A DNA stretch of 64,000 nucleotides from Simplicispira sp. 125 (GCF_003096555.1 NZ_QEKM01000001.1:3038001-3102000), one strand, 5' to 3'. Counted from the first letter of the stretch, positions 7,720 through 18,220 are shown. Notes: a model not told the origin generated them from the letters alone. Numbers and translations: made by a program.

Positions 7720-8613
7720 TTACTGTGCCAGCCGCCGCGCAATGGCCGCACGGGCGGCGCGCGCTTCAGGTACCGGCAGCAGCGGCCAGACATGGACCAG
7801 GCCCTCGCCGCGGTGCAGTTCCAGCGCGCCACCGGCCTGCTGCACCCGCTCTGCAAAGGCGAGCGCGTCATGGCCCAGCAGGTCGCGCGTGGCGACGAAC
7901 ACGGTCATGGGCGGCAGGCCCGCCACATCGCCCCAGGCGGGGCTCACGGCGGGGTGATCCAGCGGCAACGCGCCCGCATAAAGGCGACCCGCCTCGCGCA
8001 CGCCCGCCAACGCCAGCATGGGGTCACGCCGTGCCGTGTGCACCGCTGCCGGGTGGGGCACAGCCACGTCCACCCAGGGCGTGATCAGCACCATTTGCGC
8101 TGCGGGCGGCTGCCCCGCGTCCCGCAGGTTTTGGGCCAGCGCCAAGGCCAAACCGCCGCCCGCCGAATCGCCCATGAAGTGGATCGCCTCCGGGGCATGC
8201 TGCTTGGCCAGCTGCGCATGCACCGCATGCACCCAGGCCAAGGTATCGGTGCAGGTGGACTCGGGCGCCAGCGGGTACAGCGGCACGGTGACCTCGCAAC
8301 CCGCCGTGCGCACCAGCCACGCCAGAAATCTCCAGTGCTGCGGCGTGATGGGCCGCACATAGCCACCGCCATGCAGGTAGAGCACCGGGCGCGGCGCCTG
8401 CACCGGCCGGGCAGGTGCCAGCGTGAACACCGGATGGCCCGCCAGCTCTTGCCGTCGCACGCTCAGCGCAGCGCCGGGCGCGGGTGGCGCGGCAGGCCCG
8501 GTGCGGCGCACCTGTGCAATGCCCCGCTGCAGGCTCTTGGCCGAGGCATAGATACGACGGCGGCGCATGGCGCGCAGCAGCAGAACGAGGGCGTGGTGGC
8601 CAAGGCTGGGCAT
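7720..8613 (-). CDS. Alpha/beta hydrolase (hormone-sensitive-lipase-like esterase)
   Basis: A 297-aa alpha/beta-hydrolase-3 type protein. The oxyanion motif HGGGY lies near residue 100, the nucleophile elbow GDSAGGG near 168, the acid in the ATRDLLGHD segment, and the catalytic His in EGLVHVWPLLP near the C terminus. All three catalytic positions are therefore present. The family hydrolyses short-chain carboxylic esters; the substrate cannot be read from sequence. The gene converges on the two-component operon with the 106-bp element between. It is divergent from the acetyltransferase gene, with about 64 bases for both promoters. Confidence 0.87.
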   Translation of the reverse strand: MPSLGHHALVLLLRAMRRRRIYASAKSLQRGIAQVRRTGPAAPPAPGAALSVRRQELAGHPVFTLAPARPVQAPRPVLYLHGGGYVRPITPQHWRFLAWLVRTAGCEVTVPLYPLAPESTCTDTLAWVHAVHAQLAKQHAPEAIHFMGDSAGGGLALALAQNLRDAGQPPAAQMVLITPWVDVAVPHPAAVHTARRDPMLALAGVREAGRLYAGALPLDHPAVSPAWGDVAGLPPMTVFVATRDLLGHDALAFAERVQQAGGALELHRGEGLVHVWPLLPVPEARAARAAIARRLAQ

Positions 8614-8677
8614 GAATCACAGGGCAAGTCACGGGAGCAAGGCCCGCATGCAGACAGCGTAAGCACAATCGGGGAAG

Positions 8678-9217
8678 ATGTCACCCGCCGAAACCCGCGC
8701 AGCCACACCAAGAATGACCGCCGTCCCCCGCCCCCTCACCGCTCAAGACCTGCCCGGCCTGCTGGCGGTGCAGCGCGCCTGCTACGGCGATGCTTACATC
8801 GAAAGCGCTGCGGTTTACGCACGCCGCCTGGCGAGCCCGGCCCAATGCTCGTTGGTGATCGAGCACGCGGGCTGCATCGGTGCCTATCTTGCCGCCTACG
8901 ACTCACTTGAGGGCAAGGTCACACCGCTGCACGGCGACTTCGAGGCTGCAGACCCACCCGACACGCTGTACCTGCACGACATGGCCGTGCTGCCCGCGCT
9001 GGCCGGGCAGGGCTTGGCAAGGGCGCTGCTGGCGCCGTTGTGGCGCGGCGCGGTCACGCGGGGCCTCACGCGCTCGGCGCTGGTGGCAGTGCAGGGATCA
9101 CGAGGTTATTGGGAACGCCACGGCTATGCCGTGCACGCTCTGCGCAACGCACTGCAGCGCCAGCACCTGGCCGCCTATGGCGAAGGTGCGGTGTACATGC
9201 TGCGCACGCTGGCTTGA
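8678..9217 (+). CDS. GNAT-family N-acetyltransferase
   Basis: A 179-aa GNAT fold protein. The acetyl-CoA motif A is visible as LHDMAVLPALAGQGLARALL, with the Q/R-x-x-G-x-G/A loop as AGQGLA, followed by the late GYWERHGY segment typical of motif B. The first 12 residues (MSPAETRAATPR) look like leader; ATG 8714 (MTAVPRPLTAQDL) is an equally likely start and fits better with where the fold begins. Substrate unknown. It ends immediately before the stop of the convergent LysE-family gene. Confidence 0.82.
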   Translation: MSPAETRAATPRMTAVPRPLTAQDLPGLLAVQRACYGDAYIESAAVYARRLASPAQCSLVIEHAGCIGAYLAAYDSLEGKVTPLHGDFEAADPPDTLYLHDMAVLPALAGQGLARALLAPLWRGAVTRGLTRSALVAVQGSRGYWERHGYAVHALRNALQRQHLAAYGEGAVYMLRTLA

Positions 9218-9829
9218 TCAGCGCGTCATCGGCAACGCCACACCCATGGCCGCAAAAGCGCCGCCGCAGACGCGGTTGAAGCGCTTGCCATAGCGCTCCA
9301 GCTTGGGGCGAATGCGGTGTGCCATGCGGGCGAGCAAATACTCCACCACGCACTCAATGGCGGCAAACGTGCCCGCCATCACCGCAAACTGCAGCCACAG
9401 GCTGCGCGCCGGGTCGAGAAACTGGGGCAAGAAAGCGCCATAGAACAGCAGCGCCTTGGGGTTGGACACCGCTGCAAACAGCCCCTGGCGAAACAGCTGG
9501 CTGCGGCGCGGAAACGGCGCGTCTGCGCTGGGCTTGAGTTGCAACGGTGGCGCGCGCCACAGCTGGATACCCAGCCATACCAGGTAGGCGCCACCCACCC
9601 ACTTGAGCACCAGCAGTGCGCTGGCCGAGGTCTGCAACAGCGCCCCGATCCCCAGCATTGACAACGCAATCACCGCCACAAAACCCAGGGCGCCGCCTGC
9701 CACCGTCCAGAGCGTGCGGCGATGGCCGTGCAACGCGCCATTGGTCAGCGCCAGCAAACTGTTGGGGCCGGGCGTGAGCGAAAGACCCACGGCCGCCACG
9801 AGATAGATCAACCAGGTATGCCAGGCCAT
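9218..9829 (-). CDS. LysE/RhtB-family amino-acid or metabolite exporter
   Basis: A 203-aa inner-membrane protein with about six hydrophobic helices. The diagnostic N-terminal motif SLTPGPNSLLALTNGA (family G-P-G/N-P-N pattern) is present, followed by GALLQTSASALLVLKWVGGAYLVWLGIQLWR. The family exports amino acids such as lysine, threonine or homoserine lactones; specificity is not readable. It is divergent from the Nudix gene, with about 68 bases between the starts. Confidence 0.88.
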   Translation of the reverse strand: MAWHTWLIYLVAAVGLSLTPGPNSLLALTNGALHGHRRTLWTVAGGALGFVAVIALSMLGIGALLQTSASALLVLKWVGGAYLVWLGIQLWRAPPLQLKPSADAPFPRRSQLFRQGLFAAVSNPKALLFYGAFLPQFLDPARSLWLQFAVMAGTFAAIECVVEYLLARMAHRIRPKLERYGKRFNRVCGGAFAAMGVALPMTR

Positions 9830-9897
9830 GGAACCCCCTTGCAGTTAAAAAATGCGGGCCACGGGGCCGCGAACGATGGTTCACGATAATACGCGCC

Positions 9898-10386
9898 ATG
9901 CCAAACCGCTGGAAACCCAACGTCACCGTGGCGGCCCTCATCGAACACGAAGGGCGATTCCTTCTTGTGGAAGAGGAAACCACCGATGGCCTCAAGCTGA
10001 ACAACCCCGCAGGCCATCTGGACCCGGGCGAATCCCCCATGCAGGCCTGCGCCCGCGAGGTGCTGGAAGAAACTGCCCACGACTTTGTGCCTACGGCGCT
10101 GGTCGGTGTCTACCTCAACCGCTTCACCAAAACCCGTACCGGCGACGACCTGACCTACATGCGCTTTGCCTTTGCCGGCACGCTGGGCACGCACCACGAC
10201 TGGCGTGCGCTGGACTCGGGCATCGTGCGCACATTGTGGATGACACCCGAAGAAATCCGCGCCTGCCCCGAACGCCACCGCAGCCCGCTGGTGCTGCACT
10301 GCCTGGACGACTACCTGGCAGGCCAGCGCTTTCCGCTGGGCCTGGTGCACACGGATGCCAGCGTGACCGATCCCCTGCCCGAGTGA
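9898..10386 (+). CDS. nudJ: Nudix hydrolase, NudJ-like
   Basis: A 162-aa Nudix protein. The Nudix box appears as [20 protein letters not shown], with the catalytic R-E-x-x-E-E core complete. The start ([19 protein letters not shown]) and length resemble NudJ, which hydrolyses nucleotides and the thiamin intermediate HMP-PP. NudJ is encoded next to mnmA in gammaproteobacteria as well, and here mnmA begins 31 bases downstream, supporting the name. The exact substrate is inferred. Confidence 0.82.
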   Translation: MPNRWKPNVTVAALIEHEGRFLLVEEETTDGLKLNNPAGHLDPGESPMQACAREVLEETAHDFVPTALVGVYLNRFTKTRTGDDLTYMRFAFAGTLGTHHDWRALDSGIVRTLWMTPEEIRACPERHRSPLVLHCLDDYLAGQRFPLGLVHTDASVTDPLPE

Positions 10387-10417
10387 AACGCCAGCCCATG
10401 CCGGGATAATCAGCCCC

Positions 10418-11536
10418 ATGAGCAAGCACAGAATCGTGGTAGGTCTGAGCGGAGGCGTCGATTCGGCCGTCACTGCCCATCTTTTGAAGCAACAGGGCCA
10501 CGAAGTGGTCGGCATCTTCATGAAGAACTGGGAAGATGACGACGACAGCGAGTACTGCTCGTCCAACGTCGATTTCGTCGATGCGGCTGCCGTGGCCGAT
10601 GTGATCGGCATCGAGATCGAGCACGTCAACTTCGCCGCCGAGTACAAAGACCGCGTATTCGCTGAGTTCCTGCGCGAATACCAGGCCGGGCGCACGCCCA
10701 ACCCCGATGTGCTGTGCAACGCCGAGATCAAGTTCAAGGCTTTCCTGGACCATGCCATGCGCCTGGGGGCCGAGAAGATCGCCACGGGCCACTACGCGCG
10801 CGTGCGCCAAAACACACAGTCCGGCCTGTTTGAATTGCTCAAGGGCCTGGACCCGGGCAAGGACCAGAGCTACTTTCTGCACCGCTTGACGCAGGCGCAG
10901 CTGGCGAAAACGCTGTTCCCCGTTGGCGAGTTGCACAAGACCGAGGTGCGCCGCATCGCGGCCGAGATCCACTTGCCGAATGCCAAAAAGAAGGACTCCA
11001 CCGGCATCTGCTTCATTGGCGAGCGGCCGTTCCGCGAGTTCTTGAACCGCTATATCAGCCACGCGCCCGGCCCCATCCAGGACGAGCGGGGCCGCACGCT
11101 GGGTCGGCATGTGGGCCTGTCGTTCTACACCCTGGGCCAGCGCCAGGGATTGGGCATTGGCGGTGTGAAGGAAAAGGGCGCACAACGCGGGGCGGGCGAC
11201 CACGCGCCCTGGTTCGTGGCGCGCAAGGAACTGGCGAGCAACACCTTGCGCGTGGTGCAGGGGCACGACCACCCCTGGCTGTTGTCGCACCAACTGGTGG
11301 CGCAGGACGTGAGCTGGTGCGCAGGCCACGCGCCCGCGCCGGGCCCGTATGCCGCCAAGACGCGCTACCGCCAGCACGATGCCGCCTGCACGCTGACAGC
11401 GGTGCCCGACGGTTTCGCGCTCAGCTTCCCTGAAGCCCAATGGGCGGTGACACCGGGGCAGAGCGCTGTGCTGTACGACGGCGATGTGTGCCTGGGCGGC
11501 GGGGTGATCCAGACCGTTACCGTGCTGGCGCCCTGA
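10418..11536 (+). CDS. mnmA: tRNA-specific 2-thiouridylase MnmA
   Basis: A 372-aa enzyme that activates U34 of tRNA Lys, Glu and Gln with ATP and inserts sulfur delivered by the Tus/IscS relay. The PP-loop [10 protein letters not shown] is at the N terminus. The catalytic cysteines are in the CNAEIKF region and in [19 protein letters not shown] and the C-terminal beta-barrel domain (about 230-370) are present. Length is normal. It follows nudJ at a short distance. It pairs functionally with MnmE (43084-44490), which modifies C5 of the same uridine. Confidence 0.96.
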   Translation: MSKHRIVVGLSGGVDSAVTAHLLKQQGHEVVGIFMKNWEDDDDSEYCSSNVDFVDAAAVADVIGIEIEHVNFAAEYKDRVFAEFLREYQAGRTPNPDVLCNAEIKFKAFLDHAMRLGAEKIATGHYARVRQNTQSGLFELLKGLDPGKDQSYFLHRLTQAQLAKTLFPVGELHKTEVRRIAAEIHLPNAKKKDSTGICFIGERPFREFLNRYISHAPGPIQDERGRTLGRHVGLSFYTLGQRQGLGIGGVKEKGAQRGAGDHAPWFVARKELASNTLRVVQGHDHPWLLSHQLVAQDVSWCAGHAPAPGPYAAKTRYRQHDAACTLTAVPDGFALSFPEAQWAVTPGQSAVLYDGDVCLGGGVIQTVTVLAP

Positions 11537-11648
11537 ACGCGCGGCCACGGATTTCCACCTCCACGATGGGCGTGGGTTTCTTGAAATCCACATGCAGTGA
11601 GCCGGTCACGAAGCGAAGCGGCGGTTGTGGCCATGCAGTGGCAATCGA
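11517..11648 (-). pseudogene. Remnant of a PaaI-type hotdog thioesterase gene
   Basis: The minus-strand frame downstream of the stop at 11649-11651 encodes 43 residues. The segment LRFVTGSLHVDFKKPTP followed by EVEIRGRA strongly resembles the central strand-turn of PaaI/HotDog acyl-CoA thioesterases. The N-terminal catalytic half is missing and the frame runs into the mnmA 3' end, where it stops at 11517. I read it as a decayed fragment cut by deletion, in about 250 bases that otherwise hold only the ssb terminator. Confidence 0.5.
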
Positions 11649-11730
11649 TCAGCGAGGCCATCGACTCACCGTTTCAACTTATTAGTTTGCTTCTTCTTTC
11701 AGTGCATCACAAAAATGTTTGTTGCTAACG

Positions 11731-11766
11731 AAAAAAGCCCGCGCCTCCAAAGAGGCACGGGCTTTT
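11731..11766 (-). terminator. Rho-independent terminator of ssb
   Basis: Reading leftward, the arms AAAGCCCGTGCCTC and GAGGCGCGGGCTTT (one mismatch) enclose a TTTG loop and end in a run of T. It lies 28 bases after the ssb stop. Confidence 0.85.
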
Positions 11767-11793
11767 ACCCACAAAAAATAGAGTTTTTCTGTC

Positions 11794-12357
11794 CTAGAAC
11801 GGAATATCGTCATCCATATCGTCAAAACCTGAGGCGGCTCGCGGTGCCTGGGCAACGGGGGCCGGTGCAGGACGCTGCGGCGCAGGGGCTGCCGGACGCT
11901 GGGGGGGGGGAGGTGCAGCGCGGCGGGGAGCCTGTTCAAAGCCACCGCTCGGGTCGCCGCCGTAGCCACCATCATCGTAGCCACCCCCTTGCTGGCCACC
12001 GCCGCCTTGTCCGCCCATGCCCTGGCGGCTGCCCAGCATTTGCATCTGGTCTGCGCGGATTTCGGTGCTGAACTTTTCCACACCGGCCTGGTCGGTCCAC
12101 TTGCGGGTGCGCAGGCTTCCTTCCACATACACCTGCGAGCCCTTGCGCAGGTATTGGCCCACGATTTCGGCCAGGCGGCCGTTGAACACCACGCGGTGCC
12201 ACTCGGTCGCTTCGCGCATTTCGCCGCTCTGCTTGTCCTTCCACTTGTCGGTGGTGGCAATGGTGACGTTGGCCACCTGGTCGCCACTGGGGAAGGTACG
12301 GATTTCAGGATCGCGGCCCAGGTTGCCGACGATGATGACTTTGTTCACGGATGCCAT
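11794..12357 (-). CDS. ssb: Single-stranded DNA-binding protein
   Basis: A 187-aa SSB. The OB fold covers about 1-108 ([53 protein letters not shown]). A Gly- then Pro/Ala-rich linker follows, then the acidic tip DMDDDIPF that recruits repair and replication partners. The linker contains a C10/G10 homopolymer (plus strand about 11901-11910) coding for prolines and in frame. It lies downstream of the MFS gene on the same strand and has its own terminator. An ssb-MFS-uvrA neighbourhood is familiar in Burkholderiales; here uvrA is displaced by the 14-21 kb block. Confidence 0.97.
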   Translation of the reverse strand: MASVNKVIIVGNLGRDPEIRTFPSGDQVANVTIATTDKWKDKQSGEMREATEWHRVVFNGRLAEIVGQYLRKGSQVYVEGSLRTRKWTDQAGVEKFSTEIRADQMQMLGSRQGMGGQGGGGQQGGGYDDGGYGGDPSGGFEQAPRRAAPPPPQRPAAPAPQRPAPAPVAQAPRAASGFDDMDDDIPF

Positions 12358-12496
12358 GGTGTGGGGCCTGTAGAGAATGAAGAAAAAGAAACGGCACTAC
12401 GGCCAGTGCGAAAACGAGGGTTCAAGCGCGCAATTGTGCCCCATCCGGCCTCGGCCAGGGTTGCTGACAGCGCGCATTACCGTGTTGAAAAAGCGA

Positions 12497-13684
12497 TCAA
12501 TGTCCGCCGTTGCCCTGCCGGGGGACGGGATGCAGCCCCCAACCGAGCACCAGCCACAAAACGCACAGTCCCGCTGTCACCGCAAACAACGTGGGCACAC
12601 CAGACCACTTGACCAGTGCGCCGCCCAAGGCACCGCCCGCAAACAGGCCCAGTGACTGCAAGGTGTTGTAGGTGCCCAGGGCCGCACCACGTACCTGGGG
12701 CGGCGCCATGCGCGAGACCAGGCTGGGCTGGCTGGCCTCCAGCGCATTGAAGCCGCAAAAGAAAACGAATAGCAGCAGCGCCAGCAGCCACAACGTGGGT
12801 GTGCCGCCGCTGGCCGACAGCAACCACAGCCCGCCTTGCACCACCAGGATGAGCGCCATGGCGCCCAGCAGCGCGGCGCGCAGGTGGCCGCGCCGCTCCA
12901 GCGCAAACAGCCCGCCCATGGCGACGAAGGACAACACCACCGCCGGCAGATACACCTGCCAGTGGTCGGCGCGACCCAGGCCCGCCTGTACCAGCATGGC
13001 GGGCACGGCCACCCACATCGAGAGCTGCACCGTGTGCAGGGTAAAAACGCCCAGGTTCAAGCGCAGCAAGTCGGGGTTCCTGAAGACCTCGGCCAGGCTG
13101 CCGCGCGGCCCCTGTCCGGCGTGGCCTGTCTCGGGCGGCACCCACCACACCACCACGGCAATACCGGCCAGCGCCAGCGCACAGGTCAGGCCAAACAGGC
13201 CCGCCAGGCCGACCTTCGCCGTCAGCAAGGGCGCGGCCACCAGGGCCACGGCAAACATCAGGCCGATGCTGCCGCCCACCAGCGCCATGGCCTTGGTGCG
13301 CACACCGTCGCGTGTCTGGTCCGCCAGCAAGGCGGTGACGGCGGCCGAGACCGCGCCAGCCCCTTGTATCGCCCGGCCTGCAAGCAAGCCGGTGACGCTA
13401 TCGGCCAAGGCCGCCAGCAGACTGCCCACGGCAAAAACCAGCAAACCGGCCACGATGATGCGTTTGCGCCCAAACCGGTCGGACGCCATGCCCAACGGCA
13501 GCTGCAGCACCGCCTGCGTAAGGCCGTAAATGCCCATGGCCAAGCCCACCAGCGCCGGGTCATCCCCGCCGGGGTATTTGCGCGCCTCAAGAGCGAACAC
13601 GGGGAGCACCAAAAACAGGCCCAGCATGCGCAGCGCAAAGATCAGCGCCAGGCTGATGCTGGAGCGGCGCTCCAGCGCGGTCAT
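12497..13684 (-). CDS. Major facilitator superfamily transporter
   Basis: A 395-aa protein with about 12 hydrophobic helices. The MFS loop 2-3 signature appears as GMASDRFGRKR, and motif C-like glycines are present near helix 5. It most resembles drug/proton antiporters (YajR/Bcr-like), but the substrate is unknown. The open frame extends to 13942, but MTALERRSSISLALIFALR at 13684 is where helix 1 is introduced. No strong Shine-Dalgarno is visible there, so the start is uncertain. The gene precedes ssb with a 139-base gap. Confidence 0.86.
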   Translation of the reverse strand: MTALERRSSISLALIFALRMLGLFLVLPVFALEARKYPGGDDPALVGLAMGIYGLTQAVLQLPLGMASDRFGRKRIIVAGLLVFAVGSLLAALADSVTGLLAGRAIQGAGAVSAAVTALLADQTRDGVRTKAMALVGGSIGLMFAVALVAAPLLTAKVGLAGLFGLTCALALAGIAVVVWWVPPETGHAGQGPRGSLAEVFRNPDLLRLNLGVFTLHTVQLSMWVAVPAMLVQAGLGRADHWQVYLPAVVLSFVAMGGLFALERRGHLRAALLGAMALILVVQGGLWLLSASGGTPTLWLLALLLFVFFCGFNALEASQPSLVSRMAPPQVRGAALGTYNTLQSLGLFAGGALGGALVKWSGVPTLFAVTAGLCVLWLVLGWGLHPVPRQGNGGH

Positions 13685-14042
13685 GCGTGTGCTGGGGGGT
13701 GTGGGCCGCGTTGCAGTAGCGGCTGACTGGGAAGAATAATCTGGCACGGTGTGCGCTGAGGTCCGATGAAGCAAAACCGGGATTTTCGCCCATTGGCCGT
13801 CGAGGTGCCGACATGGCTGCAAACTTGGCGCCAGCCTGTGCCCCGCTCCAAGCGCTGGGCTATGCACACCATCCGGCGCACGCCCCGGGTCTGCACCAAG
13901 CACAAGGAAACTCGCGCTGCTCCGCAGCGCGAGACGTCCCACCCGTTACATTTAAGGCAAAAACTACCTCTAACGCTTTCTGGATAAGCGCTAGCAGCTA
14001 TTGTTTTGGGAGTTTTGTGGTCATCACACGGGTGGCCACCCC
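13685..14042. other. 358-base intergenic stretch at the left edge of the accessory block
   Basis: No convincing gene is present. It should contain the MFS promoter and the 3' end of the surface-protein transcript. Around 13968-14012 it carries a copy of the dispersed AGCGCT/AGCTATT repeat (aacgctttctggataagcgc followed by tagcagctatt). Minus-strand open frames here have no family resemblance. Confidence 0.5.
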
Positions 14043-17000
14043 TCATCCCTTCATGAGGCCCCGCTGTCTGCGCCAGCCCAAGAACCCCAGCATGGCCGAC
14101 AGCAGCCCCAGCGCCCACGGCGCATCCACGGGAATGGCCACCGCGCCGCCCCCGACAGGGCCCGCTGCCAACGCAAAGGGGTCGCTGATACGGCCCGGGG
14201 TTGCATCAGAGTCCCCCGCGCCGTTGTCCGTGATGGTGTAGGTCACCGTCAGGCGATCAGCGCTGAGCGTGGCGCTACCCAGTTGGAACCAGGTGGATGC
14301 CGCCACCACGCCACCAACGGCAGGGGTGGCGGGGCCGTACTTCCAGAACTGGATGCCTGCAGGCAGCGGTTGGGAATAGGTGATCGTCATCGTCACCGAA
14401 CCGGTGCAGCCCGTGGACTGGAAGGCGTACTCCCCATACGGCATGGTCACGCCTGCTGGGGCGGGATTGGACAATCCGGAAAAACCGCTGGTGGCGGCCA
14501 GCGTGCAAGCGGGCCCAACGCCAGAAAGATTTGCCGTCGCAGCACCCGCCATGCCCGGAGGCGTACCCGTCACCGTGAGCAAGCGGGGCGTTACCGCGTT
14601 GGATGCGGCCGATGGCGCGCCCATACCGACAGCGTTGTTCGCCCTCACTGTGAACGTATACGTCGTGCCGTTGGTGAGACCCGTAAAGGTAACCGGCGAG
14701 GCGGTGCCCGTGGCCGTCGCGCCCCCAGGGCTGGCGGTAACGGTGTATCCGGTGATCGCGCTTCCACCCGTGAAGGCCGGAGGGGTGAATGCCACAGTGG
14801 CCTGCGCATTCGCAGCGCTCGCCGTGCCGATGGTCGGCGCGCCCGGCGCCACGGCATTCACGGTGAAAGTGCGGGTCACCTGGGTCGCAGGCAAATAGGA
14901 GCCATTGCCGGCTTGGTCGGCGTTGATGGTGCAACTGCCCGCCGTCACAAAGCTCAGCAGGCCGCCGCTGGTGATGGTGCACACGCTGGTGGTGGACGAG
15001 GTGAAGGTCGGCGTCAACCCTGAATCGGAGGTAGCGGTCAGCGTGGGCGTCGTACCGAAGTTCTGCGCGCTGGGGTTGGCGAAGGTGATGGTCTGCGTTG
15101 CCGCGGGCGTGATGCTGTTCGAGGCCGCCGAGGCGCCACCGGTGAGGGGCACAGCATTGGTCGCCGTCACCGTGAAGGTGTATGCCACCCCGTTGGTCAG
15201 TCCCGTAACGACAATGGGGGAACTCGCCCCTTGCACAGGTGCTACATCCGCCGGGTTGGCCGTCACGGTATAGCTGGTAATCGCTGAGCCACCGTTATTC
15301 GATGGGGCCACAAACGCAATGCTTGCCTGGGTGTCGCCTGCGATCGCCGTGCCGATAGTCGGCGCGCCCGGCGCCACGGGATTCACGGTGAAAGTGTGGC
15401 TCACCTGAGGGGCAGGCAGAAAGGATGTATCGCCCGCCTGGTCCGCATTGATGGTGCAGTTGCCCGCGGCAACAAAGGTCAGGGCAATTCCACTGACAGT
15501 ACACACTCCGGTCGTTGAAGAGGTGAAGGTCACAACATACCCAGCCCCTGCCGACGAACTGGCGGCCAGTGTGGGCGAAGTCCCAAAGTTCTGCGTGCCG
15601 GGATTGGCGAAGGTGATGGTCTGCGGCGCCGCAGGTATCACCGAGTTGGAGGCAGCCGATGCTGCGCCTGCGCCCGCACTGTTGGTTGCAGTGACGGTGA
15701 ATGTGTAGGAAGTGCCGTTGGACAGACCTGTCACGGTAATGGGTGAACCCGAACCGGTGCCGGTAGCCCCCAACGGGTTCGAGGTCACGGTGTAACCGCT
15801 AGCAAGGATCGGAGCGCCGCCTGTGGAGGTCGGCGCGGTGAAGGTGACTGTGGCCTGGGTATCGCCCGCAGTTGCTGTGCCTATGGTGGGTGCGCCGGGG
15901 ACTACCGGACTCACAGTGAACGTTTGGGATACCGTCGGGGCTGGGTTGGTCGCTGAGTTGCCCGCCTGATCTGCATTGATGGTGCAGGAACCCGCAGTTA
16001 CAAATGCCAGGACGCCGCCGGTGATGGTGCAAACGCCGGTGGTGGACGAGCTGAAAACAACCGGTAGGCCATTGGTTCCTGTGGCGGACGTCGCATGAGC
16101 CGTCAGAGTGGGCGTGGTGCCGAAATTTTGCGAGCCCGGGTTGACAAAGTTGATGCTCTGCGCGCCCTTCGGCGTGGCGGCATTGGATGCCCCGGACGCC
16201 CCGCTGGTACCGACGGCATTGGAGGCCGTCACCGTAAAGGTGTAGGACGTGCCGTTGGTCAACCCGGTCACGGTCGCGGTGCAGGCCGCCGGCCCCGCGC
16301 AACTGCCGAAGGCCCCGCCCGGGTTGGCCGTGGCGGTGTAGGCGCTGATAGCCGAGCCACCATTGCTGCCCGGTGCGGTAAAGGTCACGCTCACTTGTCC
16401 ATCGCCTGCAGTGGCCGTGCCTATGGTGGGGGCGCTGGGCGCCGTGGGCATCGCTACGGTGTGGGCCGTGCCGCTGGTGTAGGCGGCGGGGCCAGCATTA
16501 CCTGCACCATCGCTGATATTGGTGGATGAATTCAAATCCAGACGGAGCGTGCCATTGCCGGTGATACCGCTAACTGTCACATTGACGCTAGTACCCGAGG
16601 ATGCAGAGACAGCGGAGATAGTGCCAGCCGCCGTCCCGGTAAGGTACAACCCGAAATCATCGGTAGAGATGTTATTAACCGATGCATCGAAGGTAACCAC
16701 AAAATCGATACTGGTGGCAGCACTATCCGGCGAGCCGCTCAACGTGATAGAGGCTACGGCAGGCGGCAGATCATCGATTACGGTAATGGTGAACGCCTCT
16801 TCATAAAAGGCACCGCTGTTGTCGGTGGTGCGAATCCGAACGCTATAAATCCCAGCAGCCAGAATTGAGGCATTGTTTGCCCTGAGGGAGGCGCCGATTA
16901 TATTGAAACTAGCGTTATTGGTGTCACCTGCTCCGGCCACGAGGGAATAAGTGTGAGTGTTTCCAACATCCGGATCGGTACTGTTTAAATTTCCCACAAT

Positions 17001-17756
17001 AGTGTTAACCCCATCGCTTTGGCCGACAAAATTGTTTGAAAGCGAAATATCGATGGGAGCGTTATTTGAAATTCGTGGATTGATTATTTCTATATCATCC
17101 ACGGCAATCTGTGTGCCGGTATTCACTGAAATACGCACCCCATAAATACCATCGAAGTCGGTATTGCTGACGACGCTAAAATTGCCGTAGGTAAGTTTGG
17201 ACACACCGCTTAAATTAACGGCTGCACCCGTCGGATTGAAAGTGCTATCAAGCGCTTGCAAGGTGAAATCGTAAGTAAGTGCGGTTGCGTTATCAGCACT
17301 GCCAACCTTAATCGAAGTAAGATCGAAAACACCTTGATTGGCGCGCAATTCCAGCCATTGTGGAGTGAATCCAGTCGTTGTGTTAACTCTCACATAGGAT
17401 GCACCCGCGCCACCCGCCATGCCGGCAATAAGCTCTCGCATCAAAAAATGGGTTGAACTGCCTGATGCGTCATTTTTCGCATAGACGTCGAAACCACTGC
17501 TGCGGAGATTGTTGACTGAAATAACTCCTCCAGCCGTTTGGCCAGTGGTAGCGCCAGCTATGTTGGCATTCGTTATGATTGAATCCCAGCCGACATTTCC
17601 ATCAATTCCATTGTTCGCCAAAGTCGCCAGTGCAATACGCGGCATTAGCAAAGTTAATATAATAGCAAGCCAAAAAAATTTATTCCAACCTCCGCGATAT
17701 GTTTTTACTTCATCAAATCCAAATGATTTGAAGTTATTCATTTTGGTAGGTTGCAT
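14043..17756 (-). CDS. Large secreted fibronectin-type-III repeat protein with IPTL-CTERM-like tail
   Basis: A 1237-aa exported surface protein. An N-terminal signal (about 22-45, [18 protein letters not shown]) is followed by a unique domain (to about 215), a cadherin-like domain (about 230-330, ending FTITVID) and a bacterial Ig-like domain (about 330-440). Then four FN3 repeats (each with APTIGTA and [18 protein letters not shown] signatures) alternate with three [18 protein letters not shown] modules containing a paired-Cys CTI...CTI core. Before the tail is a conserved [14 protein letters not shown] segment. The C terminus is a sorting signal: [12 protein letters not shown], hydrophobic helix, WRRQRG. 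IPTL-CTERM proteins are handled by exosortase H-type enzymes; none is encoded here. The start could be 17756 or 17741. The first third is visibly more AT-rich than the repeats. Confidence 0.85.
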   Translation of the reverse strand: MQPTKMNNFKSFGFDEVKTYRGGWNKFFWLAIILTLLMPRIALATLANNGIDGNVGWDSIITNANIAGATTGQTAGGVISVNNLRSSGFDVYAKNDASGSSTHFLMRELIAGMAGGAGASYVRVNTTTGFTPQWLELRANQGVFDLTSIKVGSADNATALTYDFTLQALDSTFNPTGAAVNLSGVSKLTYGNFSVVSNTDFDGIYGVRISVNTGTQIAVDDIEIINPRISNNAPIDISLSNNFVGQSDGVNTIVGNLNSTDPDVGNTHTYSLVAGAGDTNNASFNIIGASLRANNASILAAGIYSVRIRTTDNSGAFYEEAFTITVIDDLPPAVASITLSGSPDSAATSIDFVVTFDASVNNISTDDFGLYLTGTAAGTISAVSASSGTSVNVTVSGITGNGTLRLDLNSSTNISDGAGNAGPAAYTSGTAHTVAMPTAPSAPTIGTATAGDGQVSVTFTAPGSNGGSAISAYTATANPGGAFGSCAGPAACTATVTGLTNGTSYTFTVTASNAVGTSGASGASNAATPKGAQSINFVNPGSQNFGTTPTLTAHATSATGTNGLPVVFSSSTTGVCTITGGVLAFVTAGSCTINADQAGNSATNPAPTVSQTFTVSPVVPGAPTIGTATAGDTQATVTFTAPTSTGGAPILASGYTVTSNPLGATGTGSGSPITVTGLSNGTSYTFTVTATNSAGAGAASAASNSVIPAAPQTITFANPGTQNFGTSPTLAASSSAGAGYVVTFTSSTTGVCTVSGIALTFVAAGNCTINADQAGDTSFLPAPQVSHTFTVNPVAPGAPTIGTAIAGDTQASIAFVAPSNNGGSAITSYTVTANPADVAPVQGASSPIVVTGLTNGVAYTFTVTATNAVPLTGGASAASNSITPAATQTITFANPSAQNFGTTPTLTATSDSGLTPTFTSSTTSVCTITSGGLLSFVTAGSCTINADQAGNGSYLPATQVTRTFTVNAVAPGAPTIGTASAANAQATVAFTPPAFTGGSAITGYTVTASPGGATATGTASPVTFTGLTNGTTYTFTVRANNAVGMGAPSAASNAVTPRLLTVTGTPPGMAGAATANLSGVGPACTLAATSGFSGLSNPAPAGVTMPYGEYAFQSTGCTGSVTMTITYSQPLPAGIQFWKYGPATPAVGGVVAASTWFQLGSATLSADRLTVTYTITDNGAGDSDATPGRISDPFALAAGPVGGGAVAIPVDAPWALGLLSAMLGFLGWRRQRGLMKG

Positions 17757-17869
17757 AATATTTTTATGGACTGCTAAGAAAATAATTTTTAATCCAGAAA
17801 TCTGAAAGGGCTGACGCTAGCCAACTAGCTGGTAGTGATCAGTGTCATAAGCGCTAAAAAACAGTGGGT

Positions 17870-18220
17870 TCAAAAATATTGCTCCGCATACGAACGTCGA
17901 ACTTGCGTATGCTGTGCAATTTCAAGTGCAGGCGCCCAAGTGGATTTGGCCACCTCGAACAAGCCCGTCACCCATATTGCTCGCCCCGCATGGTCATGAA
18001 GCTTTTCGCATTGCGCGCGTGTAACGGAAAACTGCGTGTGGAGATCAGAGGAACGGCTTGTGGCCAGTTTCTGGCGCCGCTTTGTCATGTGGTGAGCGAT
18101 GGCCTGCCTGCCTTTGCCCCGGGGCACAAAAGACGCAGCTTTGTTTTCAAACGGCTGGGGTTCTAATGAAAAAATGACACCAGCGGTTGCCAGCAAAGCG
18201 CTGGTAGCTATTAAAATCAT
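17870..18220 (-). CDS. Uncharacterised small protein (copy A of a duplicated ORF)
   Basis: A 116-residue frame between the two large surface-protein genes on the same strand. It starts MILIATSALLATAG (a possible membrane or signal segment) and contains HHMTKRRQK and then FSVTRAQCEKLHDHAG. The ORF at 20765-21013 has the matching elements HHM and LCVTRAQREQLHGHAG in the same order, and the two DNA segments are also related. The frame could begin further upstream at 18262, overlapping the neighbouring gene. No family is recognised. Whether the product is made is uncertain, because plus-strand frames in the same segments also align. Confidence 0.4.
   Translation of the reverse strand: MILIATSALLATAGVIFSLEPQPFENKAASFVPRGKGRQAIAHHMTKRRQKLATSRSSDLHTQFSVTRAQCEKLHDHAGRAIWVTGLFEVAKSTWAPALEIAQHTQVRRSYAEQYF

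Noticed and set aside
11900..11910. G10 tract in ssb as a phase-variation site
   Set aside because: The tract is in frame, codes for prolines in the disordered linker, and the gene is essential; no broken frame is present.
14560..16450. Periodic DNA repeats that could be taken for a CRISPR-like array
   Set aside because: They are degenerate coding repeats of FN3 and Ig-like modules, each about 80-90 residues, in one open frame.
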